Virus record (IMG/VR): IMGVR_UViG_3300045738_001537
Location: 1 to 22,667 of that record
Reading direction: 5' to 3' (one strand)
DNA from: a virus
DNA: 22,667 nt
Part shown: positions 6,623 to 14,106 of the stretch, piece after piece
How positions within the stretch are numbered: the first letter of the stretch is position 1
How the letters are laid out: every line of letters starts with the position of its first letter
Made by a program: the position numbers and the translations under genes
Notes under the pieces: generated by a model
What the model was told of the DNA's origin: nothing
What the model saw: only the letters and a program-made list of their open reading frames with translations
The model's database searches: none

Positions 6623-8569
6623 ATGGCAGTCTCAAAAAAGAAACAAGTTGACAATTCGATAACGCCATTAATGGCGGCTTACGGGGGGAAGGAATCTCTT
6701 GCTGTTCAGGCTACCAGAACGAGAAGAAATAAATCCGGAAGTATTGAAAGAACGGACCGTTTCCAAAATATCAATGACGGATTGGTGCCATTTAAATATA
6801 CGACAAGCGGTAGTTATAATACCAGCAATTTGGATGTTAGGGACGCGGTTGTTTTATGTCAAAAGGCTTATTATAATTTTTCTATATTCAGAAACACTAT
6901 AGATCTGATGACAGAATTTTCCGTCAGTGCTCTTTATTTCACCGGAGGGAGCAAGAAATCTAAAGGTTTTTTTGATGCGTTTTTCAAAAAAATTAATATT
7001 AGTTCTCTTTTAGATAGATTCTTTCGGGAGTATTATAGATCTGGAAACGTTTTTATTTATCGTTTTGACGCTGTTATAACTCCCGCAGATATAGTTAAAA
7101 TATCTCAAACATTTGGAGCTGACGATTATTTAAAAGAATCTGATAAAATAATGATACCATCTAGGTATTGCATTTTGAATCCTGCCGACATTCAATTAGG
7201 GGGTAATATATCTTTTGTTTCCGGTAAGTACTATAAACTTCTTACGGACTACGAATTGGAAAGGTTGAGGGATCCTAGGACGGAAGAAGATTTGGAAGTT
7301 TTAGATAACCTTCCTTCCGAGATCAGAAAAAAAATAAAAGAGCCTAAAAATTCATCAATAGTATTGCCATTGAATTCCGATAAAATAACGGCTGTATTTT
7401 ACAAGAAGCAAGACTACGAACCATTTGCTGTTCCAATGGGGTATCCAGTTTTAGAAGATATCAATTGGAAACAAGAGATGAAAAAGATGGACATGGCTAT
7501 AACGAGGACCACCCAACAAGTTGTTCTTCTCGTCACCATGGGAACAGATCCAGATAGAGGTGGAGTTAATCAAAAAAATCTAGAAGCCATGAGAACCTTG
7601 TTTGAAAACCAATCTGTTGGGAGGGTTCTTATAGCTGATTACACTACCAAGGCTGAATTTGTAGTTCCCAATATCGCAAGTATCCTTGACCCCAAGAAAT
7701 ACGAGGTAGTCAACAGAGATATACAGTTGGGGTTAAATAACATATTGATAAGTGGAGACGAAAAATTTGCCAACGCTCAGATTAAAACCCAAGTTTTTGT
7801 AGAAAGACTTAAGCAGGGAAGGGATATTTTCATAAGCGATTTCTTGTTACCGGAAATAAAGAGAATATCAAAATCATTAGGTTTTAGAAATTTTCCAATT
7901 CCTCATTTTACAGAAATAGAACTGAAGGATGATAATACCTATTCCAGAGTTTATACAAGACTGATAGAATTAGGAATATTGACACCAGAAGAAGGGATAG
8001 AAGCTATCAATACTGGTAGGCTTCCGACAAATGAAGAATCATTAGAAAGCCAAGAAGACTATAAGAAATTAAGAAATAAAGGTTTCTATGAGCCAATAAT
8101 GGGTGGCCCGAGCACCCAAAAACAAATGGCGAAAGAGAAAGAAAAAAATCAACCCGTAGTTTCCCCAGTTAACCCTAATGAATCTCAAACAGGTAGGCCG
8201 TCTGGAACAAAAGGGATCCCTCAAGAAACTAAAAAAGTAACACCTATAGGTGGATCAACACAATTTAGTCTAACCAAAATAAAAGATAGTCTAATCCAAG
8301 CGCAAGAACTGGTTCCGGAAATAGAGTGCTTCTTAAGGAAGATGCACAAAAAAAGAAAACTAAGCAAACAGCAAAAAGAAGTCGCTAGTGAAATAGCGTC
8401 AATCATTATAGCTAACGAGAACCCTAAAGATTGGAGTTCAAAGGTAAACGAGTACTGTAGTAACCCTGTAGACACAGATAAAGAAAGAATAGATGAAATA
8501 AGAGAAATAGCTTTCGAGCATCAGATAGATGATTACTTAGCTTCGATTTTATACAACAGCAAGGCATAA
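6623..8569 (+). CDS. Portal protein
   Basis: The product is 648 aa, the twelve-subunit ring at one capsid vertex through which DNA enters and to which the tail attaches. The portal pattern is visible: a helical wing (FRNTIDLMTEFSVSALYFTG), a segment with YYRSGNVFIYRFDA, a beta part with LNPADIQLGG, a long helix pair (MKKMDMAITRTTQQVVLLVT), then a C-terminal polar, Pro/Gln-rich stretch (about residues 500-560) and a final helical domain. Length is in the usual range. The position directly after the large terminase and before the prohead protease is the normal place for a portal gene. No single catalytic motif exists for this family, so the call rests on overall pattern and context. It ends four bases before the FtsZ-like gene. 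Confidence 0.85.
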   Translation: MAVSKKKQVDNSITPLMAAYGGKESLAVQATRTRRNKSGSIERTDRFQNINDGLVPFKYTTSGSYNTSNLDVRDAVVLCQKAYYNFSIFRNTIDLMTEFSVSALYFTGGSKKSKGFFDAFFKKINISSLLDRFFREYYRSGNVFIYRFDAVITPADIVKISQTFGADDYLKESDKIMIPSRYCILNPADIQLGGNISFVSGKYYKLLTDYELERLRDPRTEEDLEVLDNLPSEIRKKIKEPKNSSIVLPLNSDKITAVFYKKQDYEPFAVPMGYPVLEDINWKQEMKKMDMAITRTTQQVVLLVTMGTDPDRGGVNQKNLEAMRTLFENQSVGRVLIADYTTKAEFVVPNIASILDPKKYEVVNRDIQLGLNNILISGDEKFANAQIKTQVFVERLKQGRDIFISDFLLPEIKRISKSLGFRNFPIPHFTEIELKDDNTYSRVYTRLIELGILTPEEGIEAINTGRLPTNEESLESQEDYKKLRNKGFYEPIMGGPSTQKQMAKEKEKNQPVVSPVNPNESQTGRPSGTKGIPQETKKVTPIGGSTQFSLTKIKDSLIQAQELVPEIECFLRKMHKKRKLSKQQKEVASEIASIIIANENPKDWSSKVNEYCSNPVDTDKERIDEIREIAFEHQIDDYLASILYNSKA

Positions 8570-8572
8570 ATT

Positions 8573-9709
8573 ATGAGTGAAAATGTAGATATAGGCCAAT
8601 ACGTATCAGGGGCAGACATATCCTTACCGGATATTCCGATGCCGGAACCAGTAGAGGAAGAAAAAAAAGTAGTGAACGACGAAGTTGAAGTTGCTTACAA
8701 TTTTTGCTTTATAGGGTCGGGACAAGGAGGTTCCAGATTAGCGGAAACTTTTCACGGATTAGGTTATAGGAAGGTATGCGCTTTAAATACCGCAAAACAA
8801 GATCTGAACACTATCAAATTGGAAAATAAGCTTTGCATAGGGGACGGAGGGGCAGGAAAAGACCCCGAAGTAGCGAGAAAAGTTTTCGAGTCTAAAAAGG
8901 AAGATGTTTTGGATTTTATGAGATATTCTTTTGGCGAAAATTTTGATAGGATTTTTATCTGCGTTGGGGCTGGTGGGGGGACAGGAGCAGGAACGCTTGC
9001 TCCATTAGTGAGAACTTCAAAAGATCTTCAGGAAACCCTTGGTATCGAGAATAATAAAGTTGGGGTTATCGTAGCCTTACCCAAGAACTCCGAAGGTAAA
9101 AGGGTAAACGCTAACGCTTATGAGTCATTAAAAGAAATTTATAAATTGGTTGAGTCCGGTGACGTTTCTCCGTTGATAATAGTCGACAACGAAAGAATTA
9201 GTAAACTATACCCCGGTTTGGTTGTGTCGAGCTTCTGGCAGACGGCGAATAGGAGTATGGCCGGTTTGTTCCATCTATTTAATTTGACAGCAGCCAAAGA
9301 CAGTACTTATACGTCTTTTGATTCCAAGGATTATTTGAGCATACTGGACGCTGGGTTAATGGTATTTGGAGCTGCTCCAGTTAAAGATTGGAAAGATCCA
9401 GTGAGCATATCTAGATCCGTTAGAGACAACCTTAAGGGAAATATCTTGTCTGGAGGTATAGATTTGGGATCAGGGACATGTGCAGGAGTTGTTATTGTAG
9501 GAGGGAAAGAGGCTCTAGACAACGTGCCCCAATCTAATTTAGATCAGGCTTATGCTCAATTATCAAGGATGCTGAAACCTAATAGCACAGTTCACAGGGG
9601 TATATATAGTGGGGACAAAGAAGGGTTAACTGTCTATAGTTGTATAGGGGGATTGGCCGAACCTAAAGAGAAGCTGGAAGAGCTTGAAAAATTAGGAGAT
9701 CTAACTTAA
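8573..9709 (+). CDS. FtsZ/tubulin-superfamily GTPase
   Basis: The product is 378 aa. After an acidic, Pro-rich extension of about 42 residues come FtsZ landmarks in order: IGSGQGGSRL (glycine loop T1, residues 47-56), ALNTAKQDL (T2-like), GDGGAGKDPEVARK (T3-like), GAGGGTGAGT at 132-141 (the tubulin/FtsZ signature loop T4), a VGVIVALP strand, and an FDSKD segment with Asp250 and Asp253 spaced like the catalytic acids of the FtsZ T7 loop (NxDxxD). Both nucleotide-binding and hydrolysis residues therefore look intact, so it may polymerise. There is no FtsA/ZipA-binding C-terminal tail, so it is unlikely to be a simple captured cell-division gene. Phage tubulins such as PhuZ position or treadmill capsids, but this one sits between portal and prohead protease. 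AAGG at 8561-8564 is a plausible Shine-Dalgarno site. Confidence 0.9.
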   Translation: MSENVDIGQYVSGADISLPDIPMPEPVEEEKKVVNDEVEVAYNFCFIGSGQGGSRLAETFHGLGYRKVCALNTAKQDLNTIKLENKLCIGDGGAGKDPEVARKVFESKKEDVLDFMRYSFGENFDRIFICVGAGGGTGAGTLAPLVRTSKDLQETLGIENNKVGVIVALPKNSEGKRVNANAYESLKEIYKLVESGDVSPLIIVDNERISKLYPGLVVSSFWQTANRSMAGLFHLFNLTAAKDSTYTSFDSKDYLSILDAGLMVFGAAPVKDWKDPVSISRSVRDNLKGNILSGGIDLGSGTCAGVVIVGGKEALDNVPQSNLDQAYAQLSRMLKPNSTVHRGIYSGDKEGLTVYSCIGGLAEPKEKLEELEKLGDLT

Positions 9710-9718
9710 CCAGAAATA

Positions 9719-9726
9719 GTGTATAA
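9719..9726 (+). promoter_or_regulatory. Putative promoter element GTGTATAA before the capsid-assembly genes
   Basis: GTGTATAATTCC begins ten bases after the FtsZ-like stop and ends 16 bases before the ATG at 9741. It combines the shared GTGTAT with TATAAT at 9722-9727, so an ordinary sigma-70 -10 box is also possible here. AGGAA at 9734-9738 is close to the start codon, with only two bases between. Confidence 0.5.
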
Positions 9727-9740
9727 TTCCTCTAGGAATA

Positions 9741-10205
9741 ATGAGGAAAAACACTGTAGAGATCGACCTCTTGGATGAATGGATTTTTCCGGAGAAGAAA
9801 GACCCCTATATAGAACTATCGGGCAAGATAGTTGACATTCTTCAAAAAAAAGTAAAAAAATACAATAAGCTCTACTCCCCGAACAGAACAAACATAAAAC
9901 AGCTTAAGCAGGCTTTCGTCGCTGGGGCCTCAGGCGAAAATCTTAAGGATCGGGAATTGATTGAATCAGGATTCTCTAGGGTCAAAAGCTTTTTGAACGG
10001 AAAAAAACTTGAATTCAAAAAAGAAAATTTCGCTATTCATCAAAACGGAAATTCAAAAGAGTTCGAGATAACATACGCAAGCCCTAAGGATCCGTGTTTA
10101 GAGAAAGAGAACGAAACGGAAGAGCATAATTTGTGTGACTACCAAGTAAACAGCATAGACGAACTATATCTTGAAGATTACAAAAGGAACAATATCTATT
10201 ATTAA
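9741..10205 (+). CDS. Hypothetical protein, 154 aa
   Basis: I do not recognise this protein. It starts with an acidic/hydrophobic segment (TVEIDLLDEWIFPEKKDPYI), continues with a basic helix (KIVDILQKKVKKYNKLY) and a segment with QAFVAGASGE, and ends in an acidic tail rich in Glu and Asn with Cys118 and Cys131. There is no membrane segment and no enzyme motif. It lies between the FtsZ-like gene and the prohead protease, so a capsid-assembly or FtsZ-partner role is possible by position only. It has its own upstream promoter-like element and ends ten bases before the preferred protease start. Confidence 0.75.
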   Translation: MRKNTVEIDLLDEWIFPEKKDPYIELSGKIVDILQKKVKKYNKLYSPNRTNIKQLKQAFVAGASGENLKDRELIESGFSRVKSFLNGKKLEFKKENFAIHQNGNSKEFEITYASPKDPCLEKENETEEHNLCDYQVNSIDELYLEDYKRNNIYY

Positions 10206-10215
10206 AAAAGGAAAA

Positions 10216-11760
10216 ATGAAAGACTTTAAATATAAAACCACCTTCAGCTCCTCTATCAGGCCGATGGTCTCGGAAGAAAGAGACAAACACTTGGCGCTAG
10301 CTTCATTGGTGGATGTGGGAAATTTTTTACCAGACATCGACACAGAGAAAAATATCGACCTGCTTCCTATAGCTTTCAACGCGTTCGTGGTAAATAGGGT
10401 AAACAGGAATGGGGACGTCATAAATACGGAAACTGCGTTGGCAGCATATAAATCTTTTAAGAATAAGCCGATTAACATAGAACATAACAGAGACAAAGTC
10501 TTAGGAACAGTACTAACCGCCGGTTTTTCTAAATTTGGTTCTGACGAGCCAATGACCGAAGACGAAGTTAGAGGAATGACTGAGCCATTTAACGTAACGC
10601 TTGGGGGAGTCCTGTGGAGGGTGGTTAATGAGGAATTAGCGAATATAATTGAAAATTCAAGCGATCCCACCAGCGAGGATTATATGAAAATCAGCGCTAG
10701 TTGGGAATTAGGATTTGAAGATTACAACATAGCCGTAATGGAAAATGAAGAGGAAAAGAATATAGAAAATGCCTTGGAAATAATTTCCGCAGAGAAAGAG
10801 GTCGATGAATTATCGAAATACCTTAAATCAGAAGGAGGAAAAGGAAAAATAGAAGAAAGAGGCTTTGTGTATAGACAAGTTATTGGGGAGGTCGTGCCTT
10901 TGGGTATTGGACTTACCGAGGCTCCCGCTGCTGACGTCAAAGGAATCGTTACGGAAAGAACCCTAGAGGAGTGCGGTATTCTTAAGGAAGATAAAGAAAT
11001 AGGAGCTTCCGAAATAGAAGAAAACTCTTCCCAAAAGGAAAATAATGTTGTAAGTAAAAATACACAAGAGGGAATCATTATGATGAAACTGACAAATATT
11101 AACGATATTACAGATGAATCCTTGAAGACTGTTTCTGCCTCTGCTGTTACGGATTTTATTCAAGAAGAGCTCAAGCGGGCTTCCGAAAACTTCTCTGAAG
11201 AAAAGACTAAGGTAGACACGGAATTAGCCTCAACCAAGGAAGAGTTAGATACCGTTTCTTCTGCGAGCCAAAAACTCAAAGAGGAAATGGACAAAATCAA
11301 GGCTGCTCTTGAGCAGCTCGAGAAGGAGAAGTCCGAAAAAATCAAGGAAGAGAAATTTAACCAACGCATGGCTTTCATGGATGATACTTACGTTTTGTCC
11401 GACGATGACCGTAAGGTGGTTGCTTCTCAGGTTGGTGATTTGGGTGACGAAGCTTTTGAAGATTACCAAAAGGAAATGTCAATTCTTCTCTCCTCCAAGA
11501 ATAAAGAGGAAATCGAGAAGCAGGCCAAAGAAGCAAAAGCTACTGAAGAGGCCGAGCAAGAAAAACCTAAGGAAGAGGCTGAAGCTTCTGAGGAAACTCG
11601 AGAAGAGGATCCAAAAGAGGTCGTTGAACAGATCGTGGAACAGGCCAAGGAAGAGCCGGAAGAAGTTCCGGTTTCAGTTACGGCGTCTGACCCCTCTGAT
11701 ACAATTTACGATAAGTATAGAAAAGCTTTTGATATCGAGAATTTCGAAATCAAACTATAA
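10216..11760 (+). CDS. Prohead protease-scaffold fusion
   Basis: The product is 514 aa from the ATG at 10216, chosen over an upstream in-frame ATG at 10171 because AAAAGGA (10206-10212) lies at the right distance and the longer form would overlap the preceding gene. Residues about 30-250 look like a phage prohead serine protease: NAFVVNRVNRNGDVI, KPINIEHNRDKVLGTV with candidate catalytic His90, ISASWELGF with candidate Ser160 or Ser162, and GLTEAPAADVKGI. From about residue 289 the sequence becomes a long Lys/Glu coiled coil (SASQKLKEEMDKIKAALEQL) with a Glu-rich linker and a short C-terminal end, typical of a scaffold. The protease would cut the scaffold out during maturation. Codon choice changes at the join, and a Met-Met with an upstream GAGG suggests separate scaffold synthesis. 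Confidence 0.75.
   Translation: MKDFKYKTTFSSSIRPMVSEERDKHLALASLVDVGNFLPDIDTEKNIDLLPIAFNAFVVNRVNRNGDVINTETALAAYKSFKNKPINIEHNRDKVLGTVLTAGFSKFGSDEPMTEDEVRGMTEPFNVTLGGVLWRVVNEELANIIENSSDPTSEDYMKISASWELGFEDYNIAVMENEEEKNIENALEIISAEKEVDELSKYLKSEGGKGKIEERGFVYRQVIGEVVPLGIGLTEAPAADVKGIVTERTLEECGILKEDKEIGASEIEENSSQKENNVVSKNTQEGIIMMKLTNINDITDESLKTVSASAVTDFIQEELKRASENFSEEKTKVDTELASTKEELDTVSSASQKLKEEMDKIKAALEQLEKEKSEKIKEEKFNQRMAFMDDTYVLSDDDRKVVASQVGDLGDEAFEDYQKEMSILLSSKNKEEIEKQAKEAKATEEAEQEKPKEEAEASEETREEDPKEVVEQIVEQAKEEPEEVPVSVTASDPSDTIYDKYRKAFDIENFEIKL
11080..11760 (+). CDS. Candidate internally started scaffold protein (226 aa, same frame)
   Basis: In the frame of the protease gene, ATGATG at 11080-11085 is preceded by AGAGGGA (11067-11073) at about Shine-Dalgarno distance. 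The reading frame from here encodes only the coiled-coil scaffold part. Upstream codons favour AGA, AGG and ATA; downstream codons shift towards CGC, CGT, ATC, AAG and GCT, as in the decoration and capsid genes. This is what would be expected if the scaffold part is made in larger amounts than the protease. The arrangement resembles lambda C/Nu3, where the scaffold starts inside the protease gene. The internal start is inference from sequence only. Confidence 0.55.
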   Translation: MMKLTNINDITDESLKTVSASAVTDFIQEELKRASENFSEEKTKVDTELASTKEELDTVSSASQKLKEEMDKIKAALEQLEKEKSEKIKEEKFNQRMAFMDDTYVLSDDDRKVVASQVGDLGDEAFEDYQKEMSILLSSKNKEEIEKQAKEAKATEEAEQEKPKEEAEASEETREEDPKEVVEQIVEQAKEEPEEVPVSVTASDPSDTIYDKYRKAFDIENFEIKL

Positions 11761-11764
11761 CAAC

Positions 11765-11769
11765 AGGAG
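11765..11769 (+). promoter_or_regulatory. Strong Shine-Dalgarno site of the decoration-like gene
   Basis: AGGAG lies nine bases before the ATG at 11779, in a short A-rich gap. It contrasts with the many genes in this window that have no such site and fits a highly made virion protein. Confidence 0.75.
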
Positions 11770-11778
11770 AAATAAATT

Positions 11779-12342
11779 ATGGCTACAACATGTGACTTAA
11801 GACCCTTTAGGGACTATTCAGAACATAACGTAATTAATCTCTTTGCGTGGAGTGGAGCCGTGCCAGTCAAGAAAGGAACAGTCGTTAAGGTTGTTCCCGG
11901 TAGTGAAGGGCATGGTGGCTGGAAAGCAACTGACGAATTATCAATGCTAGGTGATGTGGGCGCTGCTTACACCAATACTGTTTCAGAACGGTATGGTGTG
12001 GTTGCTCAAGTTACTGCGGCAGTTAACGGTGATGAAGATGATGCTATCGGCATGTTGCTCTACGATGTCAAAGAGACTGACGAAAATGGGGAGAAGCTAA
12101 TCTTCAACCCGAGGAAGGCTGCCGAATTACAGGTTGCCTTGAGCGGACAAGCGGTTCCGATCGTTTCGAGAGGCGTATTCCTTTACAAGGGCGTTGACGG
12201 AACTCCGGCCGCTGGTGGAAAAGCGTATCTTGGAGCTGGCGGATTAGTTAGCGCTACAGCTGGATCAGCACCAAACGTGGTGGGGTCTTTCTTGGGCGCC
12301 AAGGATGCCGACAGTAACGTGTTGATTAAGCTCGAACTGTAA
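11779..12342 (+). CDS. Capsid decoration/stabilisation-like protein
   Basis: The product is 187 aa, mostly predicted beta strands and Gly/Ala-rich loops: SGAVPVKKGTVVKVVPG near residues 25-41, VSERYGVVAQVTAAV near 69-83, and a C-terminal GSAPNVVGSFLGAKDADSNV followed by LIKLEL. There is no membrane segment or catalytic motif. A small beta-rich protein between scaffold and major capsid genes, with a strong AGGAG site and the same codon style as the capsid, is the usual profile of a head decoration or head-stabilising protein (lambda gpD position). The internal motifs do not allow a firm family name, so a different minor head protein remains possible. Confidence 0.65.
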   Translation: MATTCDLRPFRDYSEHNVINLFAWSGAVPVKKGTVVKVVPGSEGHGGWKATDELSMLGDVGAAYTNTVSERYGVVAQVTAAVNGDEDDAIGMLLYDVKETDENGEKLIFNPRKAAELQVALSGQAVPIVSRGVFLYKGVDGTPAAGGKAYLGAGGLVSATAGSAPNVVGSFLGAKDADSNVLIKLEL

Positions 12343-12353
12343 TATTTAACTAT

Positions 12354-12358
12354 AGGAG
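12354..12358 (+). promoter_or_regulatory. Strong Shine-Dalgarno site of the major capsid gene
   Basis: AGGAG lies eight bases before the ATG at 12367, in a 24-base gap after the decoration-like gene. The gap holds no promoter-like GTGTAA element, so the two genes probably share a transcript. Confidence 0.75.
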
Positions 12359-12366
12359 ATAAAATT

Positions 12367-13485
12367 ATGAATTTGAAACTTAAAAACACACCAGAACAAA
12401 TTGAACTTATCAAAGCCATGGGCTCTAAGGATAGAGCCGTTGCTATAGAGGCTCAGGAAGCTTTCGCGGCTTTTCTAGGCCCTGTAGTGAGACAGGTTTT
12501 GCAACAGGCAGGTACAACTGGGGCGATCTATAGCGACGTTCCTTTTGATGAGGACGACTCACCGAGTTATCCTTTGGATCTGTATTATGACGAGGGAGAC
12601 AACTATGTCCAGACTTGGTCTCAGTCAGTCGCTGGCGGTCTTCCGACCAGTGCTGTCGAGGGTATGTCAGAACTGAAGATCTCTACTTATAGGATCGACA
12701 GTGCTGTCAGTTTCCTCGCCAAGTATGCCCGTCGCGGTCGCTTGGATGTCGTTAGCAAGGGTGTCGAGAGAATGGCTCAGGAAGTTCTTATCAAACAAGA
12801 ACGTAACGGATGGGCGGTTATCCTTAAGGCTTTGGCCGAGGGTACAACCAGCTCTTTGAGACATGTCGAAGTTGGCACTACAGCCAATGAGTTCCAATTG
12901 CATGACCTCAACAAACTTGTGACCAGAGGTCGCAGGATTAATGAGTCGTTTGCAAACGGTACCCCGGACTCTGCTTATAGCAAGGGTGTTACGGACATGT
13001 ATGTGAGTCCTGAGATCATGCAAAACGTGAGAGCGTTTGCTTATCAGCCGATGAACACACGGTCCGCTGTTGGAACTGCCGATAAGGATTCCACTAGTAT
13101 TCCGTTGCCTGACAATATCCGTTCAGACATCTATAACGCTGCTGGTACCCAAGAAATATACGGTATCAACCTCGTTGAGATGAACGAATTCGGAGTGAGT
13201 AAGAAGTATAACGATTTGTTCGATACTTTCGCTACCCACACAGATATTAACGGTCCCGGTGGATCGGACTTTGCTACCGGTACAGACGAGATTCTTGTTG
13301 GTATTGACAACAGCAAGGGGGCGTTTATTCGTCCGTTGGCTCAGAACGCCGATAGCGGATCTACGTTCAATGCTTCTCCCGATGATCAATGGAATGCCAG
13401 AGCCGAGAAGATCGGTTTCTACGGTGCTCTTGAAGAGGGTCGGGTTTGTATTGACGCCCGTGCGGTTGTTGGTATTACCATCTAA
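12367..13485 (+). CDS. Major capsid protein (HK97-fold type)
   Basis: The product is 372 aa, the main shell subunit. A helical N-terminal arm (about residues 1-45, NTPEQIELIKAMGSKDRAVA) is followed by a mixed alpha/beta body: a strand-rich segment with SELKISTYRIDSAVSFLAKY, a long spine-like helix (GVERMAQEVLIKQERNGWAV), a segment with VTDMYVSPEIMQNVRAF, and a C-terminal GFYGALEEGRVCIDARAVVG strand pair. Length and layout fit a small HK97-fold capsid protein without added domains. Placement after protease, scaffold and decoration-like genes, the strong Shine-Dalgarno site, Arg codons CGT/CGC and the strong terminator directly after it all agree with the most abundant virion protein. Confidence 0.88.
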   Translation: MNLKLKNTPEQIELIKAMGSKDRAVAIEAQEAFAAFLGPVVRQVLQQAGTTGAIYSDVPFDEDDSPSYPLDLYYDEGDNYVQTWSQSVAGGLPTSAVEGMSELKISTYRIDSAVSFLAKYARRGRLDVVSKGVERMAQEVLIKQERNGWAVILKALAEGTTSSLRHVEVGTTANEFQLHDLNKLVTRGRRINESFANGTPDSAYSKGVTDMYVSPEIMQNVRAFAYQPMNTRSAVGTADKDSTSIPLPDNIRSDIYNAAGTQEIYGINLVEMNEFGVSKKYNDLFDTFATHTDINGPGGSDFATGTDEILVGIDNSKGAFIRPLAQNADSGSTFNASPDDQWNARAEKIGFYGALEEGRVCIDARAVVGITI

Positions 13486-13508
13486 TAAAGCTCGTTAAGA
13501 GATTATAC

Positions 13509-13539
13509 GAAAGTCCGGCTTCGGTCGGACTTTTTTTTT
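13509..13539 (+). terminator. Strong intrinsic terminator after the capsid gene
   Basis: AAGTCCGGC and GTCGGACTT pair as a nine-base stem (one G-T pair) closed by a C(TTCG)G tetraloop, followed by a run of T to 13539. This is an especially stable hairpin. It lies 23 bases after the capsid stop; the flanking A and T runs might let it act in both directions. Confidence 0.93.
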
Positions 13540-13562
13540 ATTTCCCATTGAATTTTCCCCCC

Positions 13563-13569
13563 GTGTAAG
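13563..13569 (+). promoter_or_regulatory. Putative promoter element GTGTAAG
   Basis: GTGTAAGCGATAATGTAA follows the capsid terminator and ends well before the ATG at 13593. It shares 16 of 18 bases with the minus-strand element at 595-578. This is the only one of the seven genes that also has a Shine-Dalgarno-like AAAGGA (13579-13584). Confidence 0.55.
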
Positions 13570-13592
13570 CGATAATGTAAAGGAACAAGGAT

Positions 13593-14024
13593 ATGAAAAA
13601 TAAACCTAAGACCACGGCGAAAAGGACTTCGGCAAAAAAAAAGACTATAGCTAAGAGAAAGACTAGCTCCGGAAAGAAATTGAAGAACATGTCTCAAACT
13701 CACGGAAAAAATGAGGAAGCCGTGTTTGAACCCAGAACATTAGATCAAATTTGGGGGGACACAGGATTGGGGAAATATAAGACGTTCGACGAGACTATTT
13801 ATAAGGATAGGCTGGACAATATGGCCAAAACAGACCTTCAAGCTCACGCTACTAGAGTGGGATTAGTGCCTATTGATAACAGATCGACACTGACGCAAAG
13901 GCTAATGAGGGAGTTTAGGAAGCATATAAACTCATTCAAACCCACAAACATAAAAATCAGTAAATCTATAGCTAAAGATTCATTACCTCTGGGAGTGAGA
14001 AAAACCTTGGACGAAGGTAAGTAA
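13593..14024 (+). CDS. Basic SAP/HeH-like protein, 143 aa
   Basis: The first 35 residues are extremely Lys/Arg-rich (KTTAKRTSAKKKTIAKRKTS), like a nucleic-acid-binding tail. Residues about 78-112 (MAKTDLQAHATRVGLVPIDN and the following RSTLTQRLMREF) resemble a SAP or HeH helix-extended-helix DNA-binding unit: short helix, turn with a Gly-Leu, then a second helix ending in Leu. No enzyme motif is seen. It is probably a DNA-binding or head-completion protein. It is insulated: a terminator and promoter-like element precede it and a second terminator follows, so it is likely made from its own single-gene transcript. The SAP-like match is weak and by eye. Confidence 0.65.
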   Translation: MKNKPKTTAKRTSAKKKTIAKRKTSSGKKLKNMSQTHGKNEEAVFEPRTLDQIWGDTGLGKYKTFDETIYKDRLDNMAKTDLQAHATRVGLVPIDNRSTLTQRLMREFRKHINSFKPTNIKISKSIAKDSLPLGVRKTLDEGK

Positions 14025-14049
14025 AATTCACCTTTTATATTGTCTTTAT

Positions 14050-14078
14050 AAAGCGCCATTGTGGCGCTTTTTCTTTTT
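14050..14078 (+). terminator. Intrinsic terminator
   Basis: AAAGCGCCA (14050-14058) and TGGCGCTTT (14062-14070) form a perfect nine-base stem with a TTG loop, followed by TTCTTTTT. It ends the transcript of the basic SAP-like gene. Confidence 0.92.
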
Positions 14079-14106
14079 ATATTTATGCTATATTTTCTGC
14101 GCTAAG

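Noticed and set aside
10171-10215. Longer N-terminus for the protease-scaffold gene
   Set aside because: It would overlap the preceding gene by 35 bases and lacks a Shine-Dalgarno site, while the ATG at 10216 has one and a protein start in good register.
11309-11800. Plus-strand frame of 163 codons, Arg/Lys/Ser-rich
   Set aside because: It is a frame shadow of the purine-rich coiled-coil scaffold sequence; it has no family pattern and overlaps two better genes.
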